Positions 7,642-15,083 of a stretch of DNA of 16,641 nucleotides are shown here, in pieces. The notes beneath the pieces were generated by a model, which had not been told where the DNA came from, made no database searches, and saw only the letters and a program-made list of their open reading frames with translations. Position numbers and translations under genes: made by a program. The stretch is from NCBI GenBank assembly GCA_902491375.1, contig CABUHE010000035.1:1-16641 (forward strand), given 5' to 3'. Origin of the DNA: an uncultured Prevotella sp. GTDB lineage: Bacteria; Bacteroidota; Bacteroidia; Bacteroidales; Bacteroidaceae. The first letter of the stretch is position 1, and each line of letters opens with the position of its first letter.

Positions 7642-8733
7642 CTATTTCTTGTAGTGCTTGTCATAAAATCTCTTTTTGACAACGGTTCCGGGGAATATCT
7701 TTTTACGGATTTGTATTTCCAGTGGCGTACCGAGTTTTGCGTGTGCAGCGTCAACAAGTGCCATACAGACACTCTTGTGTGTTGAGATTGACTGGTAACC
7801 TGTGGTAACCGTTCCTACGGTCTCTCCGTTGCAAAGCACATTGTATCCGTGGCGTGGAACAGCCTGTCCTTCAAGCTCTATGCCTACGACTTTACGGCTT
7901 ACTCCGTTCGCTTTTTGCTCAGCGATTGCGTCTTTGCCGATAAACTCGTCTTTGTCAAGTTTACAGAACATGCTGAGTCCTGCCATTACAGGACTGATTT
8001 CGTTGCTCAACTCATTGCCGTAAAGTGGCAGCCCGACTTCGAAACGCAGTGTGTCACGGCATCCGAGACCACATGGCTTGCAGCGTCCGCTTTCAATAAG
8101 TTTGTCCCAATATTCGATTATAAGTTGTGGATTGCAGTAAATCTCAAATCCGTCTTCGCCTGTATAGCCTGTACGGCTTACTATTATATCTTCACCGTTG
8201 ACGTTGATTTTCTTAGATGTATAGAATACCAGCTCCTTGCATTCCAGTCCCAGTACTTCTTCTACTACTTTTTCAGCGTTTGGACCTTGTACCGCCAACT
8301 GTCCGTAGCGTTCAGATACATCTTCAACTTTTACGTTGAAGCCTTCGGTGTTTTCCTTCATCCATGCTACGTCTTTGTCTGTATTTGACGCATTGATTAC
8401 GAGGAAAAATTCCTCTGCACCCATTTTGTAAACCAATAGATCGTCAACAGTTCCGCCGTCAGGATAGAGCATCATACCGTAAAGAACTTGTCCGACTTTA
8501 ATCGTGCTGACGTCGTTTGTGAATATGTGGTTGACGTAGCGCTCGGCATCAGGACCGGTTACAATGGCTTCTCCCATGTGCGAAACGTCAAATACACCGC
8601 AGTCAGTGCGCACGGCGTTGTGTTCATCGATGATTGATGAATACTGGATAGGCATATCAAAGCCTGCAAACGGGCTCATCAGTGCGCCCAATGCTACATG
8701 CTTGTCATAAAGACAGGTTTTCTTGTTTCCCAT
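7642..8733 (-). CDS. gcvT: Aminomethyltransferase, T protein of glycine cleavage system
   Basis: Transfers the methylene group from the H-protein intermediate to tetrahydrofolate and releases ammonia. The 363-aa protein starts with the typical PFAGFDMPIQYSS (21-33) and VFDVSHMGE (47-55), has the catalytic aspartate region GGTVDDLLVY (93-102), and the folate-domain block GCRDTLRFEVGLPLYGNE (224-241). The C-terminal barrel ends normally. It follows lplA after 39 bases and precedes gcvH by 74 AT-rich bases; all are read on the minus strand. Confidence 0.97.
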   Translation of the reverse strand: MGNKKTCLYDKHVALGALMSPFAGFDMPIQYSSIIDEHNAVRTDCGVFDVSHMGEAIVTGPDAERYVNHIFTNDVSTIKVGQVLYGMMLYPDGGTVDDLLVYKMGAEEFFLVINASNTDKDVAWMKENTEGFNVKVEDVSERYGQLAVQGPNAEKVVEEVLGLECKELVFYTSKKINVNGEDIIVSRTGYTGEDGFEIYCNPQLIIEYWDKLIESGRCKPCGLGCRDTLRFEVGLPLYGNELSNEISPVMAGLSMFCKLDKDEFIGKDAIAEQKANGVSRKVVGIELEGQAVPRHGYNVLCNGETVGTVTTGYQSISTHKSVCMALVDAAHAKLGTPLEIQIRKKIFPGTVVKKRFYDKHYKK

Positions 8734-8772
8734 AATATTGTATGAAGTTATAGAATTTCTTAATATTCTTTA

Positions 8773-9753
8773 TTAAAATTCATCGCCAGCAAGCAGACTC
8801 ACAAAGTCTTCCTTTTTCAGGTTCATTATCACATTGTCCGTATTGTCAGGTAGAGCCTTGTCTATGGATTGGGCATCGAGCTTACCCCCGGTAAGCCTGC
8901 TCAGCATTGCATCGACATCACCGATAGAAAAAAAGTCGCCGCTTAATGTCACCTGTTTTATCGTGTCCCCCTTTATTTCTATACGTGCCTCAATTCCGCC
9001 AACACCGTCAATTCTGCGTCTGCGCGTAAGAGTATAGCGCGGGTTGTTGCCAGAGATGAAGTCTGACGAGAGGTAGACGTCGTGTTCGATTTTCTCAATC
9101 TGTTCTACGTCTGCTTCTTTGAGCTTGTAAGTTCCGTCACACAGAGTACGTCTTGCGTGGGCTTTTAGTTCGTCTATGTCGATGTCTATATAGTCTTTCA
9201 GCAATGCTATTCGCTGTCTTACACTGTCTACGCCTTTACTCTCCAGCTTGTCGGTCGGCGGTGTTATGCTTTGCAGCATATTGTCCATGTCTGTATCATA
9301 TAGCATCGTGCCATGCACAATACTGCGTCCTGGAATATGATAGAAAGCGTTGCCCGATACTTTCTTGCCGTCAACCAATATGTCATTACGTCCTGTTGCA
9401 GCTGCGTCTGCACCGAGTTCTCTTAACATCAGTACAATCATTCCTATGAAGCGGTTGAAAGCCATACCGACATTCTCGTCGCTTGTTATGAACGAAAACA
9501 TTATATTGCCAAGATCTGCGTAAACGCATCCGCCACCACTCTTGCGCCTGAAAATATTTATACCGTTGGAACGGCAGTAGGGTAGGTTAACTTCATTGGC
9601 AATAAGCTGATTGCGCCCGAATATCACTGATGGACTGACTTGCCAGTAAAACAGGCAGTCATCAGACATGACATTACGTGCAACGAATTCCTCCATTGCC
9701 AAATAAAATGACACTTTTCGTGTCTTTTCTTCCGGTAAAGCTACGTATAGCAT
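8773..9753 (-). CDS. lplA: Lipoate-protein ligase A family protein
   Basis: Attaches lipoate, after ATP activation, to lysines of lipoyl proteins; here GcvH is the likely target. The 326-aa protein has the lipoate-binding block RRKSGGGCVYADLGNIMFSF (69-88) and the catalytic-lysine block GRNDILVDGKKVSGNA (121-136, K131). The end region (about 255-326) fits the accessory domain seen in bacterial LplA. It is the first gene after a good promoter and precedes gcvT by 39 bases. The N terminus is less typical than the rest, but the ATG at 9751-9753 is the only sensible start. An octanoyl-transferase role within the same superfamily cannot be excluded from sequence alone. Confidence 0.9.
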   Translation of the reverse strand: MLYVALPEEKTRKVSFYLAMEEFVARNVMSDDCLFYWQVSPSVIFGRNQLIANEVNLPYCRSNGINIFRRKSGGGCVYADLGNIMFSFITSDENVGMAFNRFIGMIVLMLRELGADAAATGRNDILVDGKKVSGNAFYHIPGRSIVHGTMLYDTDMDNMLQSITPPTDKLESKGVDSVRQRIALLKDYIDIDIDELKAHARRTLCDGTYKLKEADVEQIEKIEHDVYLSSDFISGNNPRYTLTRRRRIDGVGGIEARIEIKGDTIKQVTLSGDFFSIGDVDAMLSRLTGGKLDAQSIDKALPDNTDNVIMNLKKEDFVSLLAGDEF

Positions 9754-9773
9754 TCAGTTTTTCAAATTTATAC

Positions 9774-9788
9774 TGACACAGAGTGTCA
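9774..9788. promoter_or_regulatory. Perfect 6-3-6 dyad in the lplA leader, candidate operator
   Basis: TGACAC AGA GTGTCA is a perfect palindrome 21 bases upstream of the lplA start, inside the expected leader. A related dyad GACAC TTTTC GTGTC lies at 9710-9724 within the first codons of lplA, 64 bp away centre to centre. The pair could be a repressor site; a hairpin in the leader RNA is the alternative. Confidence 0.35.
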
Positions 9789-9831
9789 TTATGGTTTGTT
9801 CAGATTTCAGGCGATTCTTTTTTTATCCGCA

Positions 9832-9863
9832 CAAAGATAAAGATTTTTGGCGTAACAGCCCAA
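9832..9863 (-). promoter_or_regulatory. Promoter of the lplA-gcv operon
   Basis: On the minus strand TTG (9863-9861) and TATCTTTG (9839-9832) are separated by 21 bases, matching the Bacteroidetes sigma-ABfr pattern (TTTG, 19-21 bases, TAnnTTTG). The expected transcript would start near 9826 and carry a leader of about 70 bases before lplA. Confidence 0.7.
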
Positions 9864-10079
9864 TATTTACAGTATATTTTTTCTTAATGTATGTGTGAAG
9901 TTTTTAATCTTTGCCGGGTTTGTGTGTTAAGTTATTGTATGTATAAAATGTGTGTTGTAAGGATTCACTTTGTTATAAAATTTTATATGTATGTATATTA
10001 GTGGTATAAGGTAATTTGATGTATTGTACTGTAAAAGCTAAGTGCTTGTTACTCAAATACTTAATGAACGTATTGTAAA
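9864..10079. other. AT-rich intergenic stretch without a gene
   Basis: Between the lplA promoter and the terminator hairpin lies AT-rich sequence with no convincing reading frame on either strand. GTAAAA occurs at 10031-10036 and 10075-10080 and belongs to a hexamer cluster that continues to the right. No RNA gene was recognised. Confidence 0.5.
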
Positions 10080-10110
10080 AGGCCACATTTTACATCGTAA
10101 AATGTGGCCT
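10080..10110 (-). terminator. 14-bp perfect hairpin, terminator after the TonB receptor gene
   Basis: Positions 10080-10093 pair without mismatch with 10097-10110 around a three-base loop. On the minus strand the stem ends in GGCC and is followed by TTTTAC, the form of an intrinsic terminator. It lies about 90 bases past the receptor stop and shields the lplA-gcv promoter from read-through. Confidence 0.75.
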
Positions 10111-10133
10111 CTTGTGGTTTAAAGGATGGTCTT

Positions 10134-10183
10134 TTACCGCCTGAAACGTGTCCTTTTACGGTAAGGCGGTGATTGTTTACCGC
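10134..10183. other. Alternative hairpins in the 3' region of the receptor gene
   Basis: Segment 10164-10172 (AGGCGGTGA) can pair with 10134-10142 (9 bp with one G-T pair) or, through 10166-10172, with 10177-10183 (7 bp, four-base loop). The two foldings exclude each other. Neither is followed by a T run, so this is not a simple terminator. Confidence 0.45.
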
Positions 10184-10199
10184 ATGATATAATTTATTT

Positions 10200-12575
10200 T
10201 TAAAATTCAACGGTTGCTCTTACGTTGAATTGTCTTCCTGTAAGATAGTTTGGTACAGCGTATTGTTGCGATGTTACGTCAGTTACCCAATAATATGAGT
10301 TGACGTTGTTTATTCCGAAAAGGTTAAGGCAGTCGACTCCTAACCATACGTTCTTGACTATTGATTTGCGGCTTGATTTGGTGTTGTCTATCAGTCTGTA
10401 GCTCATACCTATATCCGCTCTGCGGTATGCGGGGGCGCGGAACGGCGCTTTGTCCAAAGGACTGTGAGGTGCGCTGAATGGAAGTCCGTCAGCATAAGCG
10501 AGTCGGAGAGACATACGCCAGCGGTCAGTTCCGGGGAAATAATCGGTGAAGAACAGGTTTAGCGCAAATCTTTGGTCGGTAGGCATTGGGATGCTTTTAC
10601 CGTTGATGTTGTATCGTGTGTTCATCAGCGACATACTCAGCCATGAGTCTGTGCCGGGAACAAATTCACCATATAGCTTCAGGTCTAGTCCTGTTGCATG
10701 GCCGCTGCATTGCTGGCTCGCATCGTATGTTATCTTTACATTGTTGACTGTATATGGTACGATGTTAGCCAGAGCTTTATAATAAGCCTCTGCGGTGAGT
10801 TTAAAGGGACGTCCTGCCATATTGAAACGGTAGTCAAAACCGGCGATGAAGTGTATTGAGCGCTGGCTCTTTATGTCACGCCGTAATGTGGCTTGCGTTA
10901 CGCCGTTGACTGTTGACGTGTCGCGTAATTCCTTGAAGAATGGTGCCTGGTAGTAGATTCCTGTTGCAAAGCGGAGTGTGACGTCATGATTGAATGATGG
11001 AATTATACCTAATGATACTCGTGGGCTGACAATGCTTTCTTTATTAAAGTTCCAGTGACTGAAACGTATTCCATAATTTAAAGTGAAAAAAGTATTTCCT
11101 CCACTGCTTGCGAATCGCCATGTGTCTTGTATGTATGTTTCAAGACGGTTTGCGTTGAGGCGGTTTGTAGCTTTGAGGGAGTATATAAGACGTAAATCCT
11201 GACCAGTGTGCGGAATGCTGTATCCGCTTGAGTCACGCATTTCGTATTCTTTACTGAACTCCTTTATTTTTTCGATTTTGTATGTTATTCCGGCTTGCAG
11301 GTTATGGCTTTTAGTCTTATGGCTCATGGTTATCTTGAAGCTTTTCACTGTCGCTTCAAGATAGTTTCGGGCGTGCTCCATATAAGTACCTACACCTAGA
11401 TTCTCGCTTGTTTCAGTCTGTGTCAGCCAGTATTGTCCCTGAATGTCGTATTTTTCCTGTTCGTTGGTGTGGAAAGCTGACGCAATCAGCGATACTTTGG
11501 TACTGTCGCCAAAACGTCTGGTTAATCCGAACGAGCCTGAATAAGTGCGGAAAATGTCTTTTTCCTGTCCGTCAAAATATACAACAAATGATTTGACATT
11601 GTCCATTGTTCCGAACGATGTCTCTCTGTTTTCCGGCTGGAAGTTATAATGATTGTCTGAGATGTCGGCCATGAGTTCTATTGACCAACGTTTGTCGAAA
11701 TCGTAAGTAAGATATGTCTGATAGTCCAGGAATGACGGCTGGTATTCGCCTTTTGTTTCGAGTGAGCCCAATAGATATTTGTTTGTCTTATATCTTAGGC
11801 CGTTGCTCCATGACAGTTTCTTTGTGCTGAAGCCTATGAACGCGCTTCCGCCTAGAAGACTTCCTGAAAGTTTAGCCTCAAACTTTTTAGGCTTTCTGTA
11901 TTTAATGTCGAGTACCGACGACATTTTATCGCCATATTTGGCATCAAATCCACCTGTTGAGAATGTTACATTCTCAACCATGTCAGGGTTGATTATTGAC
12001 AGTCCTTCCTGCTGTCCGCTACGTACCAGGAAAGGTCTGTACATCTCAACATCGTTAATGTAAACGCTGTTTTCGTCAAAAGTTCCACCTCTGACGTTGT
12101 ATTGTGATGAGAGTTCGCTATGGGTTGATACACCAGCCTGTGACTGTATCATTTCTTCTACGGCGTTGCCTGTTACGCTTGGAGCATTGCTGACGTCTTT
12201 TACATCAAGTTTTTGGTGCATATCGGTCTGGCTCTTCTGACCGGTTACTGTTATGCCTGAGAGAAGTCCATCTTCATACAGCTGTATCAGTAAGGTTTGT
12301 TTGCCGCGAGGTCTGCGTAAAACACGTGTTTTTGTTTTGTAGCCAACCATCGAATATCTTACAACAACACTGTCTGCTGACTGCAATTTGAGTGAGTATT
12401 CACCTTTGAGGTTGGTCATAGTCATTTTACCCTGATTAATGACGGCAACCGTAACAAGTTCGATAGGATTCATCTCACTGTCGGTTACTTTGCCTTGCAG
12501 AGTAAATGTCTGGGCCTTAATGCCAGAAAACCATAAAAGAAGTGTTATTATGATGCTTAATCGTATTCTTTCCAT
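10200..12575 (-). CDS. TonB-dependent outer membrane receptor, substrate unknown
   Basis: A 791-aa outer membrane protein that would import an unknown ligand using TonB energy. A signal peptide (1-21, cut after SGIKA) is followed by a carboxypeptidase-regulatory-like beta domain (about 23-105), common in Bacteroidetes receptors. Then come ITVTGQK (108-114), a plug domain with the segments QYNVRGGTFDENSVYINDVE and FSTGGFDAKYGDKMSSVLDI, and a beta barrel ending in a terminal Phe (VRATVEF). It is shorter than typical SusC proteins, and no susD-like lipoprotein gene is adjacent, so it is probably not a glycan-utilisation receptor. It follows the GNAT/FemAB-like gene by 93 bases with no terminator or clear promoter between, so the two may share a transcript. 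No ligand can be read from the sequence. Confidence 0.9.
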   Translation of the reverse strand: MERIRLSIIITLLLWFSGIKAQTFTLQGKVTDSEMNPIELVTVAVINQGKMTMTNLKGEYSLKLQSADSVVVRYSMVGYKTKTRVLRRPRGKQTLLIQLYEDGLLSGITVTGQKSQTDMHQKLDVKDVSNAPSVTGNAVEEMIQSQAGVSTHSELSSQYNVRGGTFDENSVYINDVEMYRPFLVRSGQQEGLSIINPDMVENVTFSTGGFDAKYGDKMSSVLDIKYRKPKKFEAKLSGSLLGGSAFIGFSTKKLSWSNGLRYKTNKYLLGSLETKGEYQPSFLDYQTYLTYDFDKRWSIELMADISDNHYNFQPENRETSFGTMDNVKSFVVYFDGQEKDIFRTYSGSFGLTRRFGDSTKVSLIASAFHTNEQEKYDIQGQYWLTQTETSENLGVGTYMEHARNYLEATVKSFKITMSHKTKSHNLQAGITYKIEKIKEFSKEYEMRDSSGYSIPHTGQDLRLIYSLKATNRLNANRLETYIQDTWRFASSGGNTFFTLNYGIRFSHWNFNKESIVSPRVSLGIIPSFNHDVTLRFATGIYYQAPFFKELRDTSTVNGVTQATLRRDIKSQRSIHFIAGFDYRFNMAGRPFKLTAEAYYKALANIVPYTVNNVKITYDASQQCSGHATGLDLKLYGEFVPGTDSWLSMSLMNTRYNINGKSIPMPTDQRFALNLFFTDYFPGTDRWRMSLRLAYADGLPFSAPHSPLDKAPFRAPAYRRADIGMSYRLIDNTKSSRKSIVKNVWLGVDCLNLFGINNVNSYYWVTDVTSQQYAVPNYLTGRQFNVRATVEF

Positions 12576-12668
12576 TTGGTATATAACGAGATAGTGGAAA
12601 GATTATTGTAATAGTTGGAATTTCTTTGTTTGTGTCTGTTTGTTGAATTTGGTTGGTTTGTAATGTGC

Positions 12669-13643
12669 TTATTCACGGTAACACCATGATAGCAGAGTGT
12701 TTAACCAGCGGAACGAAAAGCGGAACCATCGGTATTTACCTACAGGTTTGCCACCAAAGCCGAGAATGAAATCACGGAAAGGATTTTTCTTAAAAGGCAG
12801 GCCAACGTCCATGAAATATATGTGCCGGTATTGATTTTCATAGGCGTTTTTTATTGCAGTCCAAACGGTTATTGCATTAGCCCGCTTTTTGTATATCTTT
12901 TGTTTTGTTGCCAGATACCATAGGTAGCAGTTGTCTTGAGAATATACACAGATGCACCCGCTGACTATTTTCCCCTCATATTTAGTAACGAATAAGTCGC
13001 ATACACCTTGTTCTTTCAGTTCATGAAACATACTCTGATCAGGTATAAAACGTCTTATTTTGAGAGAAACGTATCCTCTTAGTAATTTGAAGAAGGCAGT
13101 GAATTCTTTTTCAGTAGTTGCAATATTCGTCACAAGTTTTGTGTCTTTAGCTTTTGTCAGTTGCTTTTTCATTTTCTGCGTCAGCCTGTTTTCTGGTGCC
13201 ATGCTATGCAGGGAATTGTGTATCTCAAGCCAGTGAATAGGGAAGAAGCCGTTGGTACGGAACTTTGCATATCCGAACATTTTTGTGCTGATGTCACTGA
13301 ATTCAATATACAGGCATGTACCATATTTCAGTTTTCTGACAATTTTTTGAAGCATAAGTCCGAAGACGGTTTCTTTATCACAATCTTCATTATATTCCCC
13401 TTCACCGTAGATACGGGCTTGGGTAAACAGGTAGGGCGGTATAAACGAGCCTCTGCGTCTTAGCATTACCATCAAGTGGCCGACAATTTTGCCTTCAGTA
13501 TTGTAGGCTACGGCCATCATAGGCTTTTGCCCGGGAGTCTTTTCGATGATCCTGAACAAATCCACGCTATGAAAGAAGTTTGTGCAATGCATCTGCGGTA
13601 AGTCTTCTCCCTTAGTGATTATGTAGACGTTAAACTCGTTCAT
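12669..13643 (-). CDS. GNAT/FemAB-like acyltransferase-fold protein of unknown substrate
   Basis: A 324-aa soluble protein in the FemAB/GNAT-like group. Residues (from the start chosen here) show SFIPPYLFTQARIYGEGEYN (66-85), FGYAKFRTNGFFPIHWLEIH (123-142), and a second acyltransferase-like half with GKIVSGCICVYSQDNCYLWY followed by a C-terminal FMDVGLPFKKNPFRDFILGF block. FemAB proteins add amino acids to peptidoglycan peptides from aminoacyl-tRNA; GNATs acetylate. Which applies here cannot be told from sequence. The start at 13643 is preferred to 13670 because the promoter -7 box (13648-13655) lies inside the longer N terminus. The new start is almost on the predicted transcription start, so the mRNA may be leaderless. 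A TonB receptor gene follows on the same strand. Confidence 0.75.
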   Translation of the reverse strand: MNEFNVYIITKGEDLPQMHCTNFFHSVDLFRIIEKTPGQKPMMAVAYNTEGKIVGHLMVMLRRRGSFIPPYLFTQARIYGEGEYNEDCDKETVFGLMLQKIVRKLKYGTCLYIEFSDISTKMFGYAKFRTNGFFPIHWLEIHNSLHSMAPENRLTQKMKKQLTKAKDTKLVTNIATTEKEFTAFFKLLRGYVSLKIRRFIPDQSMFHELKEQGVCDLFVTKYEGKIVSGCICVYSQDNCYLWYLATKQKIYKKRANAITVWTAIKNAYENQYRHIYFMDVGLPFKKNPFRDFILGFGGKPVGKYRWFRFSFRWLNTLLSWCYRE

Positions 13644-13647
13644 ACCG

Positions 13648-13678
13648 CAAAAATAGCAAATCTTTTCCAAAAAGACAA
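13648..13678 (-). promoter_or_regulatory. Promoter of the GNAT/FemAB-like gene
   Basis: On the minus strand TTG (13678-13676), a 20-base spacer, and TATTTTTG (13655-13648) match the Bacteroidetes promoter consensus. The -7 box ends five bases before the ATG at 13643, implying a very short or absent leader. Confidence 0.7.
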
Positions 13679-13692
13679 TAAGTGCTTATGTT

Positions 13693-13724
13693 TTTGGCTT
13701 ATTATTATTTTTTGTCTACCTTTG
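13693..13724 (+). promoter_or_regulatory. Promoter of the nitroreductase-DUF2520-kdsC-maf operon
   Basis: TTTG (13693-13696), a 20-base spacer, and TACCTTTG (13717-13724) match the Bacteroidetes consensus exactly. Transcription would start near 13730, leaving a leader of about 30 bases before the ATG at 13760. It is back to back with the minus-strand promoter at 13648-13678; only 14 bases separate the two. Confidence 0.8.
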
Positions 13725-13759
13725 CGTTAGTATTAGAAAATGTGAAAACTTATTATGCA

Positions 13760-14287
13760 ATGAATAGTTTTGAGGATTTGGTAAGTCGTCGGCATAGTTG
13801 TAGAGTATTTGCAGAAGGAGATATAAGCTCTGATGATGTCAGTCTGATATTAAGGGCAGCTTTAATGTCGCCTGTTTCAAAAGGAAGGCGGTCGTGGCAG
13901 TTTATAGTAGTTGACGATAAGATTCAGCTTGAGATGCTTGCAGACTCTAAAGATAATGGTGCCGGTTTTTTGCGTGGAGCGGCGATGGCTGTGGTTGTTG
14001 CCGGTGATTCATTGAAGGACGACTGTTGGATTGAGGACTGTTCTATTGCAGCGTTAATGATGCAGCTACAGGCAGAAGATTTGGGTATTGGTTCATGTTG
14101 GGTTCAGATACGTGGACGCGGACTCAGCGACGGTACATCGGCAGAGGATGTTGTACGTGGTATCCTGGGAATTCCTGATAATCTTAATGTACTGTGTGTT
14201 ATAGGTTTTGGTCATAAGGGTGAGGAAAAGAAACGTCATGATGAAGACGCGCTCTTATGGGAAAATGTTCATATAGACAAATTCTAA
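13760..14287 (+). CDS. Nitroreductase-family FMN-dependent oxidoreductase
   Basis: A 175-aa protein of the nitroreductase family, which uses FMN and NAD(P)H to reduce varied substrates; the natural substrate is unknown. The N terminus SFEDLVSRRHSCRVFAEG fits the family's RRSxRxF FMN-binding start, followed by LRAALMSPVSKGRRSWQFIV and the C-terminal GIPDNLNVLCVIGFGHKGEE. The centre (AALMMQLQAEDLGIGSCW) is also typical. The frame is open upstream to 13682, but the promoter lies inside that extension, and family similarity begins at the Met at 13760. It heads an operon with the DUF2520 gene only 10 bases downstream. Confidence 0.87.
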   Translation: MNSFEDLVSRRHSCRVFAEGDISSDDVSLILRAALMSPVSKGRRSWQFIVVDDKIQLEMLADSKDNGAGFLRGAAMAVVVAGDSLKDDCWIEDCSIAALMMQLQAEDLGIGSCWVQIRGRGLSDGTSAEDVVRGILGIPDNLNVLCVIGFGHKGEEKKRHDEDALLWENVHIDKF

Positions 14288-14297
14288 AAGGATTGTT

Positions 14298-15083
14298 ATG
14301 AAAATAATTATGATAGGAGCAGGTAATCTTGCCACAAATCTTGGTAAGGCTTTGCTTGACGCAGGACACGATATTATGCAGGTTTATAGTCGGACAGAAG
14401 AGTCTGCTTCTGCTTTGGCTGTTATGCTTGGCGGTACCCCGATTACTGATTTGAATAAAGTAAGTTCAGAAGCTGATGTCTATATAGTTGCACTGAAGGA
14501 TAGTGTTTTAAGTGATTTGTTGCCTCTATTATGTAGAGATAAATCTGAAAAGGTGTTCCTGCATACTGCAGGAAGTGTTCCTTTAGGTGTTTTTGAAGGA
14601 CTTACGTCTCATTATGGTGTAATTTATCCGATGCAGACATTCTCAAAATCAAGACTGGTTGATTTCAGTAGTATTCCTTGTTTTATTGAAGGCAACGATG
14701 ATATCGCGTTAGAAACAGCTATGGGACTCGCAAATAGCATATCAAACAGAATTTACACAATTGATTCTACGGCGCGTAAGCATTTGCATCTTGCCGCTGT
14801 GTTTGCATGCAATTTTGTGAATCATTGTTATGACATTTCATCTGAAATTCTAGATAAATACGGATTGAAGTTCGATGTAATGTTACCGCTGATTGATGAG
14901 ACAGCACGTAAAGTACATTTCATGTCTCCCCGTAAGGCTCAGACCGGGCCGGCTGTCCGTTATGATGAGAATGTAATTAGAGCACAGTCAGAACTATTGA
15001 AAGATAATCCGGTGTTCAAGCAGATTTATGAACTTATGAGCATGAGTATCTGCCATGAGGCTCAAAAGAAGAATGAAGAATGA
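14298..15083 (+). CDS. Rossmann-fold/DUF2520 protein, putative NAD(P)-dependent reductase
   Basis: A 261-aa protein with an N-terminal NAD(P)-binding Rossmann domain (GAGNLATNL at 7-15, then YSRTEESA) resembling F420-dependent NADP oxidoreductase and ProC. A C-terminal all-helical DUF2520 region contains AVFACNFVNHCYDIS and the SPRKAQTGPAVRYDE block. The substrate is unknown. A purine-rich AAAAGGA lies just upstream of the ATG, one of the few Shine-Dalgarno-like sites here. Its last codons overlap the start of the KdsC-like gene by four bases (ATGA), implying translational coupling, and this suggests a role near sugar-phosphate or envelope metabolism, although that is inference. Confidence 0.85.
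   Translation: MKIIMIGAGNLATNLGKALLDAGHDIMQVYSRTEESASALAVMLGGTPITDLNKVSSEADVYIVALKDSVLSDLLPLLCRDKSEKVFLHTAGSVPLGVFEGLTSHYGVIYPMQTFSKSRLVDFSSIPCFIEGNDDIALETAMGLANSISNRIYTIDSTARKHLHLAAVFACNFVNHCYDISSEILDKYGLKFDVMLPLIDETARKVHFMSPRKAQTGPAVRYDENVIRAQSELLKDNPVFKQIYELMSMSICHEAQKKNEE

Noticed and set aside
7849..8388. 179-codon open frame on the plus strand
   Set aside because: It lies wholly antisense inside gcvT, whose motifs are complete; the translation has no recognisable domain.
10200..12575. SusC of a polysaccharide utilisation locus
   Set aside because: Too short for typical SusC and no SusD, glycoside hydrolase or hybrid sensor gene nearby.
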